From: an uncultured Lachnospiraceae bacterium
GTDB taxonomy: Bacteria > Bacillota > Clostridia > Lachnospirales > Lachnospiraceae
Direction of reading: 5' to 3'
Length of the DNA: 45,733 bases
Assembly: GCA_902786515.1 (NCBI GenBank)
Contig: CADADA010000024.1
Coordinates: 1 to 45,733, forward strand
Shown here: positions 8,910 to 17,644 of the stretch, piece by piece
Position numbering within the stretch: the first letter of the stretch is position 1
Layout: each line of letters opens with the position of its first letter
Notes under the pieces: generated by a model
What the model was told of the DNA's origin: nothing
Database searches by the model: none
The model's input: only the letters and a program-made list of their open reading frames with translations
Translations under genes and position numbers: made by a program

Positions 8910-10586
8910 TTATGTTTGCTCATAAACTCTTATAATTGCGTCTCTAAATGATTCATAGTGTTCATTGATTTCCGTCTGTAATTTGAGAGACTGCTCTTTA
9001 TTTACCTGCAATTTATTTGCCATATCATGAACTGTATCTATAATGCTAAGAATATCTTCACTGTCTACATTATTCTGCTGCATATTATTTCTTTGATCAT
9101 ACATAAGCATGAATACAGCATTATAAATTGATAATCTGTCATAAGCTGATGCCTCACTGATATTTTCAAGCATTCCATTGATTGTACTGAATAATTCTTC
9201 ATAATCATTTTTTGAAGGCTCTTCCACAGTCGAAGAATTCAGAATGTATTTCTTATAAAAGTAACAGATTCTATAGTAACAATCCGAAATATTTTGATTT
9301 TGATAACCTTCCGTCAATTCTTCGTTCTCGTAATTCTGTTCAAAAAATGAATATGCTTTTTGAACCCGCCCTGAAAAGCTGTAAGTTCCATCATCTTCCG
9401 TGTAATAATTAAAATACATCATGCCAATTTTGTAATTTAAATCTGCTGTCTTTATACTTGTTGTATCCAGTTCTGATTTGTATTTGTTATAAACAGCCAG
9501 AAATTCGTCATTTTCTTTTTTACCGAATGTTCCTTCATCTTCATATGATTCAAGCAGTTTCAGGTAAGCATCCTGTCTATCCGGATAAATTTCAATTGCT
9601 GAAATGTAACTCTCTTTCTTTTCGTCTATAGATGTGGATGCTGATACCGAAATCAGGTTTTCATATTGATTATTATTAATTGAGGTTGATACCATCCTGC
9701 AAGCTATTCCAGTAATAAACATTATTACAGAAAAGATAAATGTTCCGAGAAATACACCAAGTTTTACTTTTTGTTTTTTCTTATAATCTTTCGTAATAAG
9801 CTGTGGATGCTCCAAATCATATAATAAATCTGCACATGTCTGATATCTGTTCTCAGGAGCCGGCTGTACGCACTTATCAATAATGAGTTCTATTCCTTCT
9901 GATAATTCAGGACTCCATGTTCTCACCGGATGATATCCTTCTCCCCCTCTTGGGTCTATCCCTGTAAGCAGGTGATGCATCGTCATTCCCAATGCATATA
10001 TATCCGAACGTGCATCTGTCTGTCCGCTATATTGTTCCGGAGGAGCATATCCCTTTGTGCCTAACACCGTTGTATCTGCAAGCTTCTGTTCTTTATATTC
10101 CCTTGCAATACCAAAGTCTATAATTTTTATGTTTCCTTCCGGCTTCAACATGATATTAGCCGGTTTCATATCTCTGTAAATAATCGGCGGTTTCTGTGAA
10201 TGCAGATACGAAAGAGCATCACACAACTGTTTTGCCCATTCAATGACCAGTTCTTCTGGTTGAGGACCATATTCTTTCAGATACTTATCAAGCGACTCTC
10301 CTTCAATGTAATCCATGATTACATAAATCGTATCCTTATTATCTATAATGTCGACAATTCTCGGAAGAGCCGGATGATCCAGTTTTTTCATCATATTAGC
10401 CTCTGCGAGCAGACTGTTTACAATGATTTCGTCGTTTTTACCATTTCCCTTTTTAATAATCTCTTTAACAGCCCACTGCTTATTAAGATGAGTATCCATG
10501 GCAAGATATACGACCGACATTCCGCCTTTGCCTATCTTTCTCAATATTTCATATTTTCCATCAATTACCGTTCCGATTTCCGTCAT
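8910..10586 (-). CDS. Membrane Ser/Thr protein kinase with extracellular helical (TPR-like) domain
   Basis: This is a Hanks-type kinase of about 558 residues. Numbered from the ATG at 10586, the glycine loop GKGGMS is near 20, the ATP-binding Lys is 41, the catalytic loop YRDMKPAN has Asp139 and Asn144, DFG is at 157-159, and a GTKGYAPPEQ segment follows the activation loop. The catalytic loop has Tyr in place of the usual His. A transmembrane helix lies near 277-300. The C-terminal 250 residues are helical with alternating Tyr/Leu positions resembling TPR repeats, not the PASTA domains usual in Firmicute PknB. The ATG at 10592 lies too close to AAAGGGG (2 nt). The one at 10586 has 7-nt spacing, so I chose it. 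It follows the PP2C gene, its likely antagonist. The sensed signal is unknown. Confidence 0.93.
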   Translation of the reverse strand: MTEIGTVIDGKYEILRKIGKGGMSVVYLAMDTHLNKQWAVKEIIKKGNGKNDEIIVNSLLAEANMMKKLDHPALPRIVDIIDNKDTIYVIMDYIEGESLDKYLKEYGPQPEELVIEWAKQLCDALSYLHSQKPPIIYRDMKPANIMLKPEGNIKIIDFGIAREYKEQKLADTTVLGTKGYAPPEQYSGQTDARSDIYALGMTMHHLLTGIDPRGGEGYHPVRTWSPELSEGIELIIDKCVQPAPENRYQTCADLLYDLEHPQLITKDYKKKQKVKLGVFLGTFIFSVIMFITGIACRMVSTSINNNQYENLISVSASTSIDEKKESYISAIEIYPDRQDAYLKLLESYEDEGTFGKKENDEFLAVYNKYKSELDTTSIKTADLNYKIGMMYFNYYTEDDGTYSFSGRVQKAYSFFEQNYENEELTEGYQNQNISDCYYRICYFYKKYILNSSTVEEPSKNDYEELFSTINGMLENISEASAYDRLSIYNAVFMLMYDQRNNMQQNNVDSEDILSIIDTVHDMANKLQVNKEQSLKLQTEINEHYESFRDAIIRVYEQT

Positions 10587-10598
10587 GTTCATTCCCCT

Positions 10599-11360
10599 TT
10601 AATATGCTTTTATTACAACAACTGATATGTTATCTTTTTCATTCTTATTCTTGTTTAAATCAATAAGATATCCTGCATTTGTATTCATTACATTCTTGTT
10701 TTTTAACTTGTCCGGATTAAATGCATTATATATTTCCCTGTCATTTATCTGATGACGGAATCCGTCAGAGCATAACATATATACGCCCGGCTGACATCTT
10801 CCTGTTATCACATCAGGTTTTACTTTCTCCGATGCACCGACACATTGCAATAGCATATTTCTTCTCTTGTCATTTTTCGCCTGACTCAATGTTATAGTGC
10901 CACGTTCAAGTTCTCTTGCAATAAATGTATGGTCTTTTGTAAGTTGATTTACCTTTCTATCTATGTAATATGCTCTCGTATCACCAACGTGAACTATCAG
11001 ATATTCATCATCTATTAACAATAGCCCGGTAAATGTAGTTCCAAGACTTTCGTTCTCCTTCTGACCATATTCAGAAATCTTTGCGTTTAATTCTGCAAGC
11101 ATAAGTCTCCATTTTTCACCTATTACATTCATTCTTACATCCGGGAGCTCATTTACACACTCCTCATCAAACCATCTGTCAAATTCTCTGATAACAGTTG
11201 CACTTGCCAGTTCACCTTTTGACAATCCACCCATACCATCACAAATGATTGCAAGAACAATCTCTATTTCTTTCCATCTTACGTGTTTTACAAGTACGCT
11301 GTCCTGATTAGTATTTTTCACAATTCCCGTATCTGACTGTGCAATTGCCTTATAATGCAT
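10599..11360 (-). CDS. PP2C-family Ser/Thr protein phosphatase
   Basis: The product is a metal-dependent phosphatase of about 253 residues that should remove phosphate from targets of the adjacent kinase. Family motifs appear in order: NQDS near the N-terminus, ICDGMGG (metal-binding Asp), HVGDTRAYYI, LTKDHT, a CVGAS segment, LCSDGFRHQI, and a final KDNISVVVI (metal-binding Asp). It is cytosolic, with no membrane helix. The downstream kinase begins about 12 nt after its stop. An ATG at 11372 lies inside a structured upstream repeat and has no good ribosome site. The ATG at 11360 has GGAG at 6 nt and is preferred. Expression may be affected by that structured element, which ends exactly at the ribosome site. 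Confidence 0.92.
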   Translation of the reverse strand: MHYKAIAQSDTGIVKNTNQDSVLVKHVRWKEIEIVLAIICDGMGGLSKGELASATVIREFDRWFDEECVNELPDVRMNVIGEKWRLMLAELNAKISEYGQKENESLGTTFTGLLLIDDEYLIVHVGDTRAYYIDRKVNQLTKDHTFIARELERGTITLSQAKNDKRRNMLLQCVGASEKVKPDVITGRCQPGVYMLCSDGFRHQINDREIYNAFNPDKLKNKNVMNTNAGYLIDLNKNKNEKDNISVVVIKAY

Positions 11361-11470
11361 ACCTATCTCCATTCCGCAGACGCTCTCATCGGAGGAACTG
11401 CGAGCAGAATTCCATATTCATTTCTGCCATATGAGCTACTTTGTGGCGCCTGCAAAACAAATAGCTGCGT
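11361..11470 (-). repeat. Structured leader element, copy 1 (before the PP2C gene)
   Basis: This is a copy of a structured sequence also found before rex. On the - strand, a weak hairpin (11440-11444 with 11457-11461) and a 6-bp hairpin (11404-11409 with 11422-11427) come first. The third is a hairpin of about 12 positions (11371-11382 with 11387-11398) that ends immediately before the GGAG ribosome site. Shared blocks with the rex copy include TTGTGGCGCCTGC, CATATTCA and ATTCCGCAGACG (+ strand). Paired positions differ while pairing is kept. The rest of the 372-base gap up to 11732 is AT-rich. It holds the terminator of the next gene and presumably the operon promoter, which I cannot place with confidence. 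Confidence 0.75.
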
Positions 11471-11681
11471 AAGAAACCTCCCACTTATTAGTCAATTTTA
11501 AATTTATATGTTTTTCATGCGTATTTTATAAAATTCTTCCGTATATTGATACCTAGAAAAGATACAGACCTATAGATACATAAAAAAAGATATCACATAT
11601 TTTTTATACAAAATGAATCATTATTCATATCGTGTGAAGATAATATCATACAATTTTCGTCTTGTCAATACTAAAATATAC

Positions 11682-11714
11682 AAAAAAGACACCCTGCCGA
11701 AACAAGATGCCTTT
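11682..11714 (-). terminator. Rho-independent terminator of the papain-like peptidase gene
   Basis: On the - strand a 12-bp stem with three G-U pairs (AAAGGCATCTTG with CAGGGTGTCTTT, loop TTTCGG) runs into a T6 tract. It lies 18 bases past the stop at 11733. It separates the peptidase from the kinase operon. Confidence 0.85.
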
Positions 11715-11732
11715 CTCTCATCATATTTTAAA

Positions 11733-13499
11733 TTAATTTAATTGCATTACATTTCCGTTTTTAATACCGTAAACACCTGCTGTCACATAGTAATTAGCCC
11801 CGTTACGACTATCCCAGTGATTATATCCGTCATTAAAGCAAACAGTTACTCCATTATTTTCATTCAACGGAATTATGTACATCCACTTATAATCCACTTT
11901 GTCACTGCTTAACATCTTAACACCCGGAACCTCTGTCCATGATTTATTATTTACCTTGAAATGAATATTTGCATCTGACCATGCATCATTTTTATAATAT
12001 ACAGTTGTAGTTTTATCAGTTACAGGTACCAGTTTATAAGTTTCACTGGTTCCATTAACCTCATTTGAAAAACTATCAAGTCCCGCATATTCTTTTCCAT
12101 CTATCTTGATTTTAGCATCCTTAAGTATAACAGAATTATTATTCTCTATACTGTCGCTTACAACCACATACCATTCATAATCAGCTACAGTTTCTTTTGT
12201 AATCTCAGGAACGATATTATTTAAATCATACAAAATAGTTCCGTCAGTTGCGGCATATGAACCATCCATGGCACAGTTAAAATCATTATATACTGTTGTT
12301 ACCGCTACATCTGCTGACTTTGTTTCACCGGAAGAACTGACAGCCTGAATACTAAGCTTCATTTCTTTTCTTGAAGCTGTATTCAAAGTCATGACCATTT
12401 CAGTGCCTGAAGCCTTCTCGCCGCCTTCCTTAACATAGTATACATAATAATCAGCAAAAATTGCTTTTCTTCCTGCGACATTTAATCCCGGAACCTGCGA
12501 TTCCTGATTCAGTGCATCATATGAAACCCAGCAAAAACCTTTGTTCTGATAATACTTTCCCCATGAATTAACAACCTTAAAAGCTCCTTTTTCAGTTTCC
12601 TGTATCTCGCCATCGCCATTAATATCAAAAAAGATATTATCATCATATCCAACGATTGCCATTCTGTGATAACCTTCGCCACCTTTATCATAAGGAACTA
12701 TACTTTCCCCGGAATGAGCTGAACCTGACGGAATCTTCTTATAAACCCATCCGGCAAAATCTGTTGTGTAGGTTACAAGCATTTCATTATTCAGATATCC
12801 TTTAATAGTATTTAAATCTTCATCCTTTGGTGATGTTATAGTATATTTATCATCAAAACAGGTATATGAAGTTAATCTGTTCTGACTTGCTTCACGCCAT
12901 ATTTCTTCAGTTGGAAACCACGACCTACATTCTGTCTCCTTACTATAACTTTCAAAATCTGCTGATATTTTCGAAGGTACTCCCTCAGTTAACAGAATAC
13001 TGCACTGTCTCGGGCAGTGAGTACTGCCTCCAACAGTATTATACTTCGTCTGATTATAAATAAATGCCGGTGACATTATATTATAACCTTTTGCTTCTAC
13101 ATCCAGAGCCTTACAATGTGCAAATGTATATGCATAATATATATCTGCCCAGCTTACGCATGCTCCTATTCCCCCTTGACTGTCTACCGGTGGAAAATAT
13201 TTTTTCTTACTCAGGTCAATTGATGACGGATACTCAGTCTCATCGACAGTGTCTCCCATGTCCTGCTCAACTATTGTATCAAATTCTTCCGGAGATATTG
13301 CGTTTGTGTCATTTTCTACAAAATTCTCCATTTCCTCTCCACCTGTTACATACTGTGAAAAATCTTTCTCAAATACTTTCGATTCCTCCCGCTCACTTGC
13401 ATCAGAAACAACCGTTGTTCCACTGAATGTCGAGAACAATATTGCAACTGAAAGTGCCAATGAGCTAATCCTCCTTGTAATTTTGAAATTTTTTTTCAT
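11733..13499 (-). CDS. Secreted papain-like (C1) cysteine peptidase with calcium-loop motif and CBM-like tail
   Basis: The product has about 588 residues. It starts with a signal peptide (about 1-34), then an acidic propeptide-like region to about 90. The peptidase core has Cys114 in GACVSWA, His278 in GYHRMAIVGYDD and Asn311 in VVNSWG, the papain-type triad in order. Between His and Asn lies a perfect EF-hand-type loop (residues 292-303: Asp, Asn, Asp, Gly, Ile and Glu in register), which is unusual for this family. The C-terminal about 90 residues (YYKNDAWSDANIHFKV, then VCFNDGYNHWDSRNG) resemble starch-binding CBM25/26 modules. An upstream ATG at 13538 exists, but AAAGGAGTGA fits only the ATG at 13499. 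Likely acts outside the cell on proteins, perhaps at glycan-bound sites (inference). Confidence 0.88.
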   Translation of the reverse strand: MKKNFKITRRISSLALSVAILFSTFSGTTVVSDASEREESKVFEKDFSQYVTGGEEMENFVENDTNAISPEEFDTIVEQDMGDTVDETEYPSSIDLSKKKYFPPVDSQGGIGACVSWADIYYAYTFAHCKALDVEAKGYNIMSPAFIYNQTKYNTVGGSTHCPRQCSILLTEGVPSKISADFESYSKETECRSWFPTEEIWREASQNRLTSYTCFDDKYTITSPKDEDLNTIKGYLNNEMLVTYTTDFAGWVYKKIPSGSAHSGESIVPYDKGGEGYHRMAIVGYDDNIFFDINGDGEIQETEKGAFKVVNSWGKYYQNKGFCWVSYDALNQESQVPGLNVAGRKAIFADYYVYYVKEGGEKASGTEMVMTLNTASRKEMKLSIQAVSSSGETKSADVAVTTVYNDFNCAMDGSYAATDGTILYDLNNIVPEITKETVADYEWYVVVSDSIENNNSVILKDAKIKIDGKEYAGLDSFSNEVNGTSETYKLVPVTDKTTTVYYKNDAWSDANIHFKVNNKSWTEVPGVKMLSSDKVDYKWMYIIPLNENNGVTVCFNDGYNHWDSRNGANYYVTAGVYGIKNGNVMQLN

Positions 13500-13635
13500 T
13501 AAAAAGTCACTCCTTTTATGTATTTTTGACACAATCATGGATTATACAATATTATTTTCATGTTTTCAAGTGTTTTATTGCAAATATTATGATATTATCT
13601 ATATTTTTATACTATATTGTACTTTTCAAAAAAAC

Positions 13636-13672
13636 AAAAAGATTGTCAAATATGAATTTTGACAATCTTTTT
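13636..13672 (-). terminator. Rho-independent terminator, bidirectional
   Basis: A 15-bp perfect stem (13636-13650 with 13658-13672) has a 7-nt loop. It is flanked by A-runs on the left and T-runs on the right, so it can work on both strands. It lies about 48 bases past the citrate synthase stop and ends the rex-to-citrate-synthase run. The remaining bases up to the peptidase start (13500-13635) hold only AT-rich promoter-like sequence. Confidence 0.85.
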
Positions 13673-13719
13673 CATGTTTTTGTGTTATTATTTTTTACCT
13701 GATATATGGGTTATTCGCG

Positions 13720-15054
13720 TTACACTCTCTTTTTCATTACACTCATATATGCAGGTCTGATAATCTTACTCATTCCAACAAGTTCCTCAATTCTATGAGA
13801 ACTCCATCCCACAATTCTTGCAATAGCAAATAAAGGAGTATAAAGCTCCATTGGAATTCCAAGCATATCATATACAAGTCCGCTGTAGAAATCCACATTA
13901 GGACTTACACCCTTAAATATATGTCTCTTCTCTGCAATCAATTCAGGTGCAAATTTTTCTATATTCTTAAATAACTTCATGTCTTTCTCTCTTCCCTTTT
14001 CCACAGAAAGCTTCTCCACAAATGATTTAAATATCACTTCCCTAGGGTCTGAAAGCGAATATACGGCATGTCCCATACCATATATTAAGCCCTTTCGGTC
14101 AAAAGCCTCTCCGTCAATAATTTTTCCAAGATATGCTTTTAACTCATCTTCATTATCCCAGTCAGATACATGTTCCTTAATATCATGAATCATTTCCATT
14201 ACTTTAATATTGGCACCGCCATGTTTTGGTCCCTTAAGAGAAGACATCGCAGCAGAAATTGCTGAATATGTATCTGAACCTGATGATGTGACAACCCTTG
14301 TCGTAAATGTAGAGTTATTACCACCACCATGCTCCATATGCAGCATAAGTGCTACATCGAGCACCTTTGCCTCTGTCGCAGTATACTTCTTATCAGGTCT
14401 GAGCATCAACAAAAGGTTCTCAGCCGTAGAGAGTTTCGGATTTGGTCTGTGTATGTACATACTCTCATCATTTTCGTAATGATTATATGCATGATAGCCA
14501 TAGACAGCAAGCATTGGAAATGTACTAATTAACTGAATACACTGTCTTATGCAATTCTCAATATCATTATTGTTAGTAAGCTCATCATAGGATGCAAGTG
14601 TAAGAATACTACGAGTCATAGAATTCATAATATCTTTACTTGGTGCTTTCATGATTACGTCTCTTGTAAAATTAGTTGGAAGTTTTCTGCACTTACCAAT
14701 AATTTTCTTAAATTCTTCAAGTTCTCCATCGCTCGGAACCTCTCCGAAAAGAAGAAGGTAAGCTGTTCTTTCAAAACCAAAGCCGTCCTCACTGATACTT
14801 TCTACTATCGTCTGGATAGGATATCCTCTGTACCATAATTCACCATCACAAGGAACACTTTCACCGTTCACATTCTTAAATGAAACAATTTTAGAAATGT
14901 TCGTTAAACCTGTAAGCACTCCCTTACCATTTATATCACGGAGTCCTCTGTTTACACCATATTCCTTAAATAAGTCATCCGATATAGTATCGTTGTCGAT
15001 ACATATCTTCTTTCTACTGGCAGAATATTCTTTAAGCTGATCTTCAAATCTCAT
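13720..15054 (-). CDS. gltA: Citrate synthase
   Basis: This 444-residue enzyme condenses oxaloacetate and acetyl-CoA to citrate. Family motifs are the active-site regions HMEHGGGNNSTF, GPKHGGAN (catalytic His), GMGHAVYSLSDPR (second His and phosphate-binding Arg) and NVDFYSG (catalytic Asp). The length is typical of bacterial citrate synthases. AAGGAGG precedes the start at 8-nt spacing. It is the last gene of the rex-led run, 14 nt after yebC. Together with the NADP isocitrate dehydrogenase at 26.8-28 kb it probably serves 2-oxoglutarate and glutamate formation. Aconitase is not in the window. A methylcitrate synthase side activity cannot be excluded from sequence. Confidence 0.96.
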   Translation of the reverse strand: MRFEDQLKEYSASRKKICIDNDTISDDLFKEYGVNRGLRDINGKGVLTGLTNISKIVSFKNVNGESVPCDGELWYRGYPIQTIVESISEDGFGFERTAYLLLFGEVPSDGELEEFKKIIGKCRKLPTNFTRDVIMKAPSKDIMNSMTRSILTLASYDELTNNNDIENCIRQCIQLISTFPMLAVYGYHAYNHYENDESMYIHRPNPKLSTAENLLLMLRPDKKYTATEAKVLDVALMLHMEHGGGNNSTFTTRVVTSSGSDTYSAISAAMSSLKGPKHGGANIKVMEMIHDIKEHVSDWDNEDELKAYLGKIIDGEAFDRKGLIYGMGHAVYSLSDPREVIFKSFVEKLSVEKGREKDMKLFKNIEKFAPELIAEKRHIFKGVSPNVDFYSGLVYDMLGIPMELYTPLFAIARIVGWSSHRIEELVGMSKIIRPAYMSVMKKRV

Positions 15055-15068
15055 GTATTTTCCTCCTT

Positions 15069-15797
15069 CTATTCATCCCAGTTATGATATACCGCCTGTA
15101 CATCATCATCTTCATCCAGCAAATCGAGAATCTTATTCATTCTCTTAATATCTTCTTCATCCGTAAGTGTAACATAATTCTGTGGTATCATTGTTACTTC
15201 TGCAGATGCCATCGGAATATTCTCTTTTTCCAAGGCTTCTCTTACTGCACTAAAATCTTCCGGCGTCGTCGTAATCTCGTAGCTGTCTTCCTCTTCTGAG
15301 AAATCTTCCGCACCTGAATCTAATGCCAGCATCATAAACTCATCTGCATCTGTCTCATATTCTTCTTTTGCCACAATAATCTGGCCTTTTTTATCAAACA
15401 TATAGGATACACATCCCTGCGCACCAACATTTCCGCCACCCTTTGTAAATGCATTTCTTACATTGGCAGCCGTTCTATTCTTATTATCAGTCAAAGCATC
15501 AACAATTATCGCACTTCCGTTAGGACCATATCCTTCATATGTAACAGTAACGTAATTAACAGAATTTGCATCTCCTGCAGCCTTCTTAATACCTCTTTCA
15601 ATAGTATCATTCGGCATATTATTTGCTTTTGCCTTTGCTATTACATCTCTTAATCTGCTGTTATTAGCAGGGTCTGCTCCGCCTTCCTTAACTGCAACTG
15701 CAATTTCCCTTCCTATAATGGTAAAAATCTTACCCTTTGCAGCATCGTTTTTCTCCTTTTTATGTTTAATATTAGCAAATTTTGAATGTCCTGACAT
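15069..15797 (-). CDS. yebC: YebC/PmpR family translation/regulatory protein
   Basis: The 242 residues have the hallmark N-terminus [20 protein letters not shown], the mid-region [19 protein letters not shown] and a TPEDF segment near 190, all typical of YebC/TACO1. Members were first described as transcription regulators. Several are now known to help ribosomes through proline-rich stalls. It starts 1 nt beyond the preceding stop and reads in the same run as citrate synthase, with GGAG inside the end of the upstream gene. Nothing unusual is seen. Confidence 0.96.
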   Translation of the reverse strand: MSGHSKFANIKHKKEKNDAAKGKIFTIIGREIAVAVKEGGADPANNSRLRDVIAKAKANNMPNDTIERGIKKAAGDANSVNYVTVTYEGYGPNGSAIIVDALTDNKNRTAANVRNAFTKGGGNVGAQGCVSYMFDKKGQIIVAKEEYETDADEFMMLALDSGAEDFSEEEDSYEITTTPEDFSAVREALEKENIPMASAEVTMIPQNYVTLTDEEDIKRMNKILDLLDEDDDVQAVYHNWDE

Positions 15798-15798
15798 T

Positions 15799-17154
15799 TC
15801 AATTCTCCTTTTCTTCTAATTCTTCTTTCTCTACCTTGTGTATCTGGACAAGCGATATCATCTTATTCTCAACACCAAGTATCTTGTATCTGTAGTCACC
15901 TGACGCAATCTCAGTTCTCTCGTCATCTGCCGGTATTCTTTCCAGTTTGGTAATCAAAAATCCATTGAGAGTATCATAATCATCTTCTTCATATACTGTA
16001 CCCAGTTCCTTTTCAAGATCATCCAGTGGTGTAATGCCTTTGACAAGGTAACTGCCATCAATCTGTTTTATGATATTGTTCTCATCTTCATCATACTCAT
16101 CAAGAATATTTCCAACAATTTCTTCCAGAATATCTTCCATTGCCACAATTCCCGAGGTCTGTCCATACTCATCAAGTACAACTACCATATGTATCTTTTC
16201 TGACTGCATATTTCTGAAAAGAATATTAATCTTCTTAGTTTCCGGTATGAAAAGCGTTTTCCTGTAAAGATTCGGAATATCCTTTATCTTTTTATTCTTA
16301 TTATGAGGCTTTTCATAAGCCTTCGCCGCATCCTTCAGATGCAAAACACCCACGATATTATCTATATCATCAATATATACCGGAAAACGGGATTTATTTT
16401 CTCCAAGAATAAACCGCATCACCTGATTCAATGTCATATTTCCATCCACTGCAACCAGATGCTTTCTGTGAGTCATAATATCCTTTGCTTCTTTATCTCC
16501 AAATTCAACAATATTATTAATCATCGCCGCTTCGCTCGCTAACAAAACTCCTTGCTCATGTCCTTCATTGACAACCGATACAATATCTTCCTCTGTTACA
16601 TTATCATCATCTTCATTCGGGTCAATGCCAAAAATTCTCAATACAAGCGATGACAAACCAGATATAAGCATTGTAACAGGTGTCATTAAAATCATAATAC
16701 ACGACACCAGATTAACCAATGCATATGCCCATTTCTCAGCTTTTTTAGCTCCTATCTTCTTAGGCACCAGCACGCCTGCAGTCAGCATAATAGCGATTAT
16801 AAATACAGCTCCAAGAACATACAAAAACATCAGTGGGATTATATTATGTATCTCACGTCCGACAATCTGTTCCGAATACTTTCTCAAGAACTCCATAACG
16901 ATATTCAATTCAACAACTCCGATTATCATTGCCAATAATGTGGATGTAACCTGAACCGTATTAACAAACCGATATGGATTATCAATTATCGATATGATTT
17001 TCTTTGAATCCTCTGAACCATCATCTGCTTTTTTTTGAACCTTTCCCTGATTAATATTCTGCACTGCCGCACTGAATCCGTACATAACAGCATTTATCAC
17101 AATGATTAATACAAATAATAATAACCTAAATAAGGGGATGCTGCCATCTTCCAT
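15799..17154 (-). CDS. CNNM/CorC-type membrane protein with CBS pair (hemolysin-C family)
   Basis: The protein has 451 residues. An N-terminal DUF21 membrane domain (helices near 8-28, 65-88, 105-130, 140-170) includes the VPKKIG segment in the conserved Pro-Lys region. A tandem CBS pair (about 205-330) follows, with GVLHLKDA and [22 protein letters not shown] CorC_HlyC domain closes it (about 350-440). Relatives take part in magnesium or cobalt export or homeostasis. 'Hemolysin' in databases is a historical label. GGAG at good spacing supports the start. It is 76 bases after mazF in the same run. Confidence 0.93.
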   Translation of the reverse strand: MEDGSIPLFRLLLFVLIIVINAVMYGFSAAVQNINQGKVQKKADDGSEDSKKIISIIDNPYRFVNTVQVTSTLLAMIIGVVELNIVMEFLRKYSEQIVGREIHNIIPLMFLYVLGAVFIIAIMLTAGVLVPKKIGAKKAEKWAYALVNLVSCIMILMTPVTMLISGLSSLVLRIFGIDPNEDDDNVTEEDIVSVVNEGHEQGVLLASEAAMINNIVEFGDKEAKDIMTHRKHLVAVDGNMTLNQVMRFILGENKSRFPVYIDDIDNIVGVLHLKDAAKAYEKPHNKNKKIKDIPNLYRKTLFIPETKKINILFRNMQSEKIHMVVVLDEYGQTSGIVAMEDILEEIVGNILDEYDEDENNIIKQIDGSYLVKGITPLDDLEKELGTVYEEDDYDTLNGFLITKLERIPADDERTEIASGDYRYKILGVENKMISLVQIHKVEKEELEEKEN

Positions 17155-17230
17155 TGAATTAATCTCCTTTTCATCAAATAGTCAGTATCATACAGAATTA
17201 TACCTTTTTATACTGCTTTAGTCAAATATT

Positions 17231-17578
17231 TTATGTATTTAACTCCAGACTTATCTTCAGCGCCTTATCAACCTTGCATAATATCTCACTATCTAAATGA
17301 CATATTTTATCTTTTAATCTTCTTTTGTCAATTGTTCTAAGCTGCTCTAATAGCACAACCGAATCCTTTACCATTTCGTATTTTCTGCTGTCCAGTTCCA
17401 CATGTGTAGGCAGCTTTGCTTTATTCATCTTTGACGTAATCGCAGCACATATAATGGTGGGACTATGTCTGTTACCGGTATCATTCTGGATAATCAACAC
17501 CGGTCTGATTCCTCCCTGTTCTGATCCTACCACCGGTCTTAAATCGGCGTAATATACATCTCCTCTTTTAATAACCAC
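17231..17578 (-). CDS. mazF: MazF/PemK-type endoribonuclease (NdoA-like toxin)
   Basis: The protein has about 115 residues. The family N-terminus [20 protein letters not shown] is followed by [12 protein letters not shown], an ICAAITSK strand (catalytic Thr/Ser region) and [14 protein letters not shown]. NdoA/MazF cuts single-stranded RNA at short motifs. The longer reading frame begins with a GTG at 17587, only 1 nt from GGAG. The GTG at 17578 has 10-nt spacing and matches the usual family start. It lies directly after alr, as in Bacillus, but the small antitoxin gene normally placed between them is absent. The gap is only about 66 bases and no candidate reading frame is seen. The antitoxin may be elsewhere, or the gene may act without one. 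Confidence 0.92.
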   Translation of the reverse strand: MVIKRGDVYYADLRPVVGSEQGGIRPVLIIQNDTGNRHSPTIICAAITSKMNKAKLPTHVELDSRKYEMVKDSVVLLEQLRTIDKRRLKDKICHLDSEILCKVDKALKISLELNT

Positions 17579-17644
17579 TGAATTCACACTCCAACTCGTT
17601 TGATGATATCATTATTCCCACGAATTCAGGTGTATATTCAAATA

